Assembly: GCA_012295275.1 (NCBI GenBank)
Contig: CM022665.1
Location: forward strand, 27,112,946-27,176,945
Origin: Chrysomallon squamiferum
Lineage: Eukaryota > Mollusca > Gastropoda > Neomphalida > Peltospiridae
DNA length: 64,000 nt
Direction of reading: 5' to 3'
Shown here: piece by piece, positions 47,801 to 64,000 of the stretch
Layout of the letters: every line of letters starts with the position of its first letter
Numbering within the stretch: position 1 is the first letter of the stretch
Notes under the pieces: generated by a model
What the model saw: only the letters and a program-made list of their open reading frames with translations
Told to the model about the DNA's origin: nothing
Database searches by the model: none
Translations under genes and position numbers: made by a program

Positions 47801-48274
47801 TTTACAGAAATTGAAAGAAAAAATATATTTAATATAAACAATCTTATTTTTATATAAAACATCCTACCAATTAATTTTTTTGGTAGGTCAGCAATTTTGG
47901 CTGAGATGTTATGGTACAGGACCATCAAGGTAATTGTACACATGAATATTTCTCAACATCTCTTTGTATTTGATAAGGAAACTCGTAATTTACATTTGTT
48001 TTTGTGTCCAAAATGTGAAAAGATGAATATTTCTTAACACTGGACAAATACAATTTTGTCATTATGCTTTTATTTTTTTTTATTATTATGAGATGATGGA
48101 CATCTCATGCTAGTTGACAAACAAAATTTTGTCATTTATCTTTCATTTTTATTCTTTTCAAAAGTGATATCAAAAGATGAACAAAAAGTTCATCACCACC
48201 ATCTCTGGTAGATATACATGTAAATACACTATCAATGGATTAATCTTTGTTCAAATTAAATAAAAGTTTAAAAT

Positions 48275-48555
48275 CTATATGGCTCCACCAGCCGGTCCAG
48301 ATCGTTGAGGAGGGGAAGCAACTCTGCCAGCAGGGAGACTGGAACTCACAAAAGATCCATAAGTAATCCGAGGAACCATTCTAGCCAGTCCTGCCTGACT
48401 GGAAATCCTTCGAGGAGTTCCCTGTGGTGTACTTCTAGCACTGCCATAGTTCACAGAATTAGCACTACTGATGTCATAGGGACTAGAAAATACATAACTT
48501 ATTTTATCATATAAATGAATACATTTGTGTACACATACATAAACACTATGTGTGG

Positions 48556-48588
<33 letters not shown>

Positions 48589-48991
48589 TGCACATGTTTA
48601 CGTTTATATGTATGGTTGGTTTTGTGACTGTTAATAAATTCAAATTTCTAGTGCACATATTTCACTATGGATAAAAAAAAAACACTGATCTATATTTGGT
48701 TTATTAAGAGAACATACTAACCTGGCAGAATGTGATACTGACTGAGAAAGATCATCTTCACTGTCATATCGGCGAGGGTTATCAAAAAAAAACACTTTTG
48801 AACTGTGGCTGTGTGAAGACAAATCAGTAAGGGACTGAAATAAATTGAAAGAAAAAAGTATTTCAACTCGTTCAGAATATTTAAATAAATAAATATCTTA
48901 GTTTTTTAAAATTACATTTATCTTAGTGTAGTTGGTTGATGGTCTATAAAAATGTATAAAATGATCCAGTTAAGACAAACCAGAACAACAA

Positions 48992-49066
<75 letters not shown>

Positions 49067-52000
49067 ATAATAAAATAATATAAAAATAATAATAATAGTA
49101 ATAGAAACAAAATTACCACAGAAGAATTAATTGCTCTTTTAACTCTGAAGAATAAAACAACAACAAATGTAGGCAGAACCTCCCAAACAAACAAAACAAT
49201 ACCAAATGAGATGTAGGCATAACCTCCTTGTAGATTTGTAATATCAGCCTGAAAAACAGAAATTTTTGTTTTAATAATGAATACATCAATCTGCTTTTTA
49301 TCTTAAGAAAATTAAATTGTTAATCTAATTAATTTAACTTATTCTCATTTATTAACCAATTCAAGTGACGTTTCTTTATAAAAAAAACAACATTTAGTGA
49401 TACTATCAGTTATATATGAAATGATTATAAATATATTTCAAATACATGTTCTGCAATGGTTCAAGCTATATGTTAAAGTCTAAAATTTGCATTTTTCTTT
49501 TTATGGGAAGATAAATGTAAAAAAATAGCAAAAAATACAAATATCCACATATTTCTTTTTGAGGATTTCTTTACAATATTTATTTTATTTGACATCTAAT
49601 ACCCACAAATAAAAAATATATTGAAGTGTTATTAAATAAATTTAATTAGGCTTGTTCAGAATTTCTAGTAGTAGACATATATTTTACCTGATCAGACACA
49701 TTGACCCAGTCATATCCAAAGCCTGGCATGTGTGACTTAACAGAGGGATATATAGATATAAAGTTGTATACTGCTCTCGAAGTAAACAGTAATAAAATCA
49801 CAACACAAGCAGTAATAGCCTGACACATTGTAGTCCCCTGAAAATTAAATTACTAAGTAGTTTTATATCTACATCTATATGTCCATATCTACATATTTAT
49901 ATTTATATTTACATATAGATCTAGATATATATATATATAAACACCAAAATATCATAGGAAGTTTATCTCAGTAATCAGTAAAATTAACCATGCTATAATG
50001 CTTATTTCAAAAGTAACTGCAATTTTGTATGTAAACACAATTTAAAGCAGATTCACAAAACATGAATTGCACTTATAATGATAAGAATTTGTGACATAAT
50101 TAAGTTGAAACCATACATTAAAAAAATTATAATATTTTATATATGTAAATAAATATAAACAAACAGCCCATTTAATATTAAAAGTATTTTGAGAAGGGAC
50201 CATAAATATTGTAATTTCACAATGGAAATCAGAATATTAAAATAAACTATTAAAAGAAAAAATTAGAATAAATAAATAAATAAAAAATATGTAGCTCAAC
50301 AACAGGAAAAAGGTGTTCATGTTACCTTTGCTTCCAGTACCAAGCTGGATGATGTCAGCTTAGACATCTTGTATATGCAGAAAGACAAAAGAATTCCAAA
50401 AATCACAAACAAAGTGTCGTTTATAGCGATACGCACATACAACAGTTCCATGGGGATCGAGTTAAAATCTTTTTCATGACGTTTCACAATCATTGCGCAC
50501 ACAATGTTCGATATCAGGAAGACAATGATAGCAACAATGACCAATATCCGCAGGGGTCGTCTGTGGAAGCACAATTGTTAATGATATTATAAATATAAAT
50601 TTGAAAAAAAAGTATTATTTACAGACGGAATTTAGAAAGGAATTTTTTAACATGTTGTAGATGTTATAATTTAACCACAGAGTTATTAGTCATTAAAATA
50701 TTTAACTGATTTTAAAGAAATATATATAATATCCATTAATCCCAAGAAAACAAAAAAGGATATATAACCAATGGTATGTTAAATTGTTAAATTGTTAAAA
50801 GGTGTTAGGGAAAAAAAATAATCTTAGTTGCTGGGTACCCTCAAGGACCTGTTATATAATTGTGATACTTTATAACAAGCAAAGGTTGACAATAGTAGGC
50901 CATTAATAAAGAATATCTTGTCAATACATAAAAAATATTAGGCTATTGTTCATCTGTCATAGATGCAGATTAAATAAAATGTATCTAACCAATGAATGAC
51001 TGAAGTTTAAGAAACAGGGTATAGTCTAAGATAATCATCAGATTATAAGAAGTCAGTTAATTATTAATAAGAATAGTTTCCCAACTGGAAACATTAAATA
51101 TAATTAATTATCTAATAAAGTATTTGGAACTTAAATAAATAAATAAATAAATACACACACACATCTTAGGAAAAAACATGATATAATTAATAACATATTT
51201 TAATAGTAAAAGTTAACTAAGAACAGATCTTACTTGAATTTACTTGGTTCATACTTTGCTCTGGCTTTAAAAATAACCTGAAAATTGAAATAATAATAAT
51301 AGTAACAACAACAATAACAGAAGCAACAACAATAAAACTACAACAATAATGATGATGATGATTAATGATTATAATAAAAATATAAAAAATAATGATGTTA
51401 ATGTAAATGTTTTTTTTTACGATGATAATATTAATATATATATATAAAAAATTATTCATAAAATAAAAATAATAAAATATTAAAACCTAAATTGAAATAA
51501 AATGAGAATGAACTTTTAGAACAATTATTGATTAATTCTAAAACAATGGACACCATCATGTAACAATTTCTGTTTTCATATTTACATACACTACGTGTAC
51601 TTAAAATATTTATTATCTGAACTTTTCACATCTGCTACATTAATAATAAACAACATTTGGCACTCAGTCAATGACAATATAACAAACATTTTTGCTTTGT
51701 TACGGGGATGACTGCGATGTCAATCAATGAACGCTGTGATATCTATCAGTATCATGTGAAAATGAGAAGCAGGTTATTAGTAGGCCACTGGCCTCTTTTT
51801 CTCCACTGACTGATAAATGCCCCTAGGTTAACACACACACATACAAAGTACATGTAAATATAAATATCTTTAAACATATTTTGTTTCATTGTTCTTTCTG
51901 TGGGCTTTTCTATGGAAAGATGCATGTAGACAGAAAAGCCAGTGCCTTGGTTATGGTGCAATGGTTGGAACTGAAAACAGTCCACTGGGTGCATCAAGGA

Positions 52001-53853
52001 GGATTGATCATTTGATCTTTTACACTTATGATGTGCACTCTAACCACTGAGTTAAAACAAAAAACAACAATAACTGTTCTAATAGGTCATTCTCATTATT
52101 TAGGCTTTATTTTACAGTCAAAACTTTACAATTTTTTTATTTTGTTTTATGAAAATGTTTGAATTGTATTACCATCATCATCAACAAAAACAATATTGCC
52201 AATAATATACTTTTAATATTGTTAATACAATCATTATCACACACATACATACACATATATTTATTTTATTACGTAATAAAATTTTCTACATGCAATTCCC
52301 ATAAATGCATAATAATAAAATGTGCTGAGGGATTATTAAACAAATATTCATATACAAGCCATCAGATAACAGTACAGGTACCTAACCATGTATCATGCTT
52401 CCAGAAACTGTGAAAATCCACAAAACTGACATTTAAAAAAAAAAAAAAAAATTAAATTAGGCAGGTCTTGTTTTAGTTTCCATGATGCCAATTCAAGTGA
52501 GAGTGTTGCTGTGTAGATGTGATCCTATCACAATGAATTATTATTTATTTCAGTTTATACTCACTTGTATTGATTATCATGGCTAAAAGATTGGAAGAAA
52601 TGCAACTGATTAATGAAAATTGAATTCTATATTCTACAACAAATCAAGAAATCTGGATTGCCTCTGGTCCCATCCTTGCTGGATAACAGAACTGAGTACG
52701 TGTATATCTATCATTTAATGATTATTATTCTTTGATTCAAATGAAGAAATGTCCTGTAATCATTGTTTGGCTATTTACACAGAAATTTATGTCTTAAAAC
52801 ATTCATTGTCTAGCAACACAGGAATCTGGCTACTTAACAGGGATATCATGATGCTGTATGTTGCTACTAATTGGAGAAAACCATTTACCATTAACAATGT
52901 CCGCGAACTTGGTCCAGCAATTTAACCTTGAGTGACTTGTAATCATCTTTTAGATATTAAAGATAAACAGGCTCTTAAGTTTAAAGTTCATTAGTAATTA
53001 ATGCTCTCTGCATTAACTAGGCATTCAAATAAACTTAATATTTGTTCGAAAAAGTAAAACAGAAAGTGTTTTTAGTGGAAGCTGATACTGCTAATAGAAA
53101 GTATCTAATTTTATCCTGAAGAAAAATAACTAGAAATAATTAATTGTTTAGACCTAGTTTCACTGTTTTATCCTGTTTATATTATATTGACAGAAATTTC
53201 ATACAATATCTTAATTTTTTTGTTGTTTTTTTTAAATTTTAAATTTGTATATTCCATCTTTGAATTAGTTTGAGCACAGCTTGGATACAGTTTTGAAAAA
53301 AATAAATTAATAAGAAAAGAAAAGAAAAAAGTAGAGCAGAGCAGAATAGGATGGAATAATAAGTATGCAACTGGGAATTTTTGGTATATTATCATTTTAT
53401 TACTCACTGAATTATCTGATTTGAAATATTAATATCAATAGTGTATAGGTACCAGATTTCACAACAAAGAAAGAAGACAGATTTCATAACAGTGAAAGAG
53501 AAAATATATCAACATCTTACAAAGAAATATTACCAATTAGCAGAAGTTAAACAACCTATTATGTATCTTTACATGAATGAGTCTTGAGGTAATGGTCTGA
53601 ATGAAATTGTCCTAAAATGCAGTAAGAGGAGGATGCATGTGCTATCTTGATATGGCATTTGTCAAATAATTTTAAGGCTGACACAGTTTTTCATCTGGTA
53701 TTCAGGAACCTTAAATATTCAAGTTTCCATTCTTAACCAAAGGTTTTAATAAACTGTCAAAAATGGAATAACAACACAATCTTTGACAATGAGCAGTCCA
53801 TCAGGTCAATATTTTAACTATTTTTGCTGGGAACAGACTTTTCTTTTCAGCTC

Positions 53854-53908
<55 letters not shown>

Positions 53909-54385
53909 TAATGATAATGGTACATTATAAATAATACTCACCTGAGCAAAAAACAACACTAACAAACACAATGTAGTGAATTGAAGACAAACTGGAAACC
54001 CGTATAAAATCCAGTATACAGGCCAAGGTAAGTCGTTTGCCAAATCACAGTTATTGAAGTAAAAAGAGAACAAGGAAACTCTAAGTCCAGAAAACAACAA
54101 GCACAGAAACAAAAAAACCGTTTGGTAACTGAGTCTTTTGTGTCTGTAGTACCAAATCATCCATAGCTGGACGTACACTATTAAAAACAACAATGTGTAC
54201 AATGATATATATACAATAGTTAAACTCAGTTCAACACTTGGGGATATCGAAGGTTTCAGGCTGGGGAATGTCGACTGAATACCATGGCTGTCTTGCAACA
54301 CGGATTTGTCATCAGCTGATGGATTATTTGCATGCAATAGCAACACATCAGAATACAAAATAGCCAGTCTTTTTGAAACCCCCAT
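48275..54385 (-). CDS. GPR137: GPR137-family integral membrane protein
   Basis: Seven-helix lysosomal membrane protein; vertebrate members regulate mTORC1 via Rag GTPases. Exons, 5' to 3': 54385-53942, 51277-51234, 50560-50326, 49837-49688, 49248-49117, 48834-48722, 48482-48275, joining in phase to 441 residues. Family hallmarks: [18 protein letters not shown] and [20 protein letters not shown] (TM1-TM2, about 51-110), [18 protein letters not shown] (TM3), [28 protein letters not shown]-like YDWVNVSDQ with a glycosylation site at N287, and [10 protein letters not shown] (TM7). The cytoplasmic tail keeps the [16 protein letters not shown] motif and ends in a Ser/Arg/Pro-rich stretch. The orthologue group (GPR137, 137B or 137C) cannot be told; an invertebrate single copy is likely. 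Start chosen as the first ATG of the open exon; the first 50 residues are not conserved. IARS2 begins 466 bp upstream on the other strand. Confidence 0.92.
48559..48586. repeat. GT dinucleotide microsatellite
   Basis: Fourteen GT units in the last intron of the GPR137-family gene, about 75 bp upstream (in transcript sense) of the final exon's acceptor. Confidence 0.9.
48993..49057. repeat. Poly-A tract followed by (TA)n
   Basis: 31 A then about 17 TA units in intron 5 of the GPR137-family gene, some 60 bp past the exon 5 donor. Confidence 0.9.
51690..52055 (-). mobile_element. tRNA-derived SINE
   Basis: In intron 1 of the GPR137-family gene. The 5' end on the minus strand reads AACTCAGTGGTTAGAGTGCA, a good pol III box A in a tRNA-like head, with a weak box-B-like AGATCAAATGATCA about 30 nt later. 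The body (CAGTTCCAACCATTGCACCA, then an AAGGCACTGG block and a GAAAAGCCCACAG block) resembles the conserved core of widespread molluscan SINEs as I remember them. The 3' part is diverged and has an AC tract, so the lower limit is uncertain. Confidence 0.55.
53854..53907. repeat. (AAT)18 microsatellite
   Basis: 54 bp of pure AAT repeat in GPR137 intron 1, ending only 34 bp from the exon 1 splice donor. It creates a meaningless poly-Tyr read-through in the minus frame. Confidence 0.95.
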
Positions 54386-54851
54386 TGTCCGTTCGCCACA
54401 TTCGATGAAATAATTATATTCAACTTTTCATTTTCATATTATGCAGATAAATCCTTCGTGCGCAAGGTCCGCCCTCGGATACGGAAGCAGCTGATTTTGT
54501 TTATTAGACCTTGACCTTTAACCAGGTGCAGGATAGACACATTTTTTAAAAATATTTTATTTAAATTGACTTCAGAAACAATAACAATATTATTGTAATT
54601 AAAATAATCTTATCAATAATTTCTTCCAAGGTAACTTTTTTTTTTTTTAAATTAGGTTATTATATTTTTATGCGGGACAGTAATGTGGATGCGCCCATGC
54701 AACTTTGTATTTCCTCGCAATTTCATCATAACATATTCATTTTTTTGGACGAATTTTGTTAGTCCGGTTTATCAGATCGAGACAGCTTTGATAAATGTAC
54801 ATTATGTAATAGAGCATCGTAATTAGAGAAGGTGTCATCTTTATTATAACT
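54386..54851. promoter_or_regulatory. Shared GPR137/IARS2 spacer, candidate bidirectional promoter
   Basis: 466 bp between divergent start codons. A CG-rich patch at 54455-54490 and scattered CG dinucleotides at 54670-54780 stand out from the AT-rich surroundings. No TATA box is evident. Two-way promoter activity is inferred from spacing and composition. Confidence 0.5.

Positions 54852-64000
<9,149 letters not shown>

Larger units (their letters stand above)
36485..48274. other. Gene-free interval between convergent ERO1 and GPR137
   Basis: 11.8 kb without a frame or exon I can support. It should include the 3' UTRs of both genes. The first AATAAA after the ERO1 stop is at 37132-37137 (about 650 nt). 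Contents otherwise: a hAT-type MITE (37562-37871), TA/TG tracts near 39200-39250, long poly-T runs (39450-39500, 41697-41721), and an AAT array at 44735-44815. Confidence 0.6.

Noticed and set aside
53852-53941. Poly-Tyr extension of the GPR137 exon 1 frame
   Set aside because: Translation of the AAT microsatellite past a good donor (CAG/GTGAGT at 53941); intronic.

Overview
This is a very AT-rich, intron-dense animal nuclear segment. All protein genes carry GT-AG introns (one GC-AG), and coding exons are separated by introns of about 0.1 to 3 kb full of poly-A/T runs and AAT or AC microsatellites. Gene content (a ciliary transition-zone gene, two mitochondrial genes, an ER oxidase, a GPR137 family membrane protein, a DNA-repair phosphodiesterase) points to a bilaterian invertebrate. 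A tRNA-derived SINE with a core like those I know from molluscs hints at a mollusc, but I hold that assignment with low confidence.

Layout: TDP1 on the minus strand (1894-10052, 17 coding exons, 804 aa); a gap holding one unrecognised 63-aa reading frame (10822-11013) and a long CT microsatellite; B9D2 on plus (13751-14851, 3 exons, 175 aa); NDUFAF7 on minus (16414-23444, 10 exons, 426 aa); ERO1 on plus (24069-36484, 16 exons, 461 aa); an 11.8-kb stretch without recognisable genes between two convergent genes; a GPR137-family gene on minus (48275-54385, 7 exons, 441 aa); and IARS2 on plus (54852 to beyond the window end, first 15 coding exons). For all five complete gene models the exon phases join without a break and the summed length is a multiple of three.

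The genes form three divergent pairs. Two share short start-to-start spacers (NDUFAF7/ERO1, 624 bp; GPR137/IARS2, 466 bp) that are good candidates for two-way promoters. There is no operon or pathway logic to the cluster: these are housekeeping genes that sit together.

Accessory DNA is intronic or intergenic: decayed Tigger/pogo and MULE transposase fragments, a hAT-type MITE, a tRNA-derived SINE, a pair of related 168-bp repeats in NDUFAF7 introns, and an 87-bp perfect inverted repeat that brackets one ERO1 exon. The last is the most striking structure in the window. The TDP1 product also carries an unusual N-terminal PBZ (poly-ADP-ribose-binding type) zinc finger that the human protein lacks. 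I did not find a wholly new biological system here.
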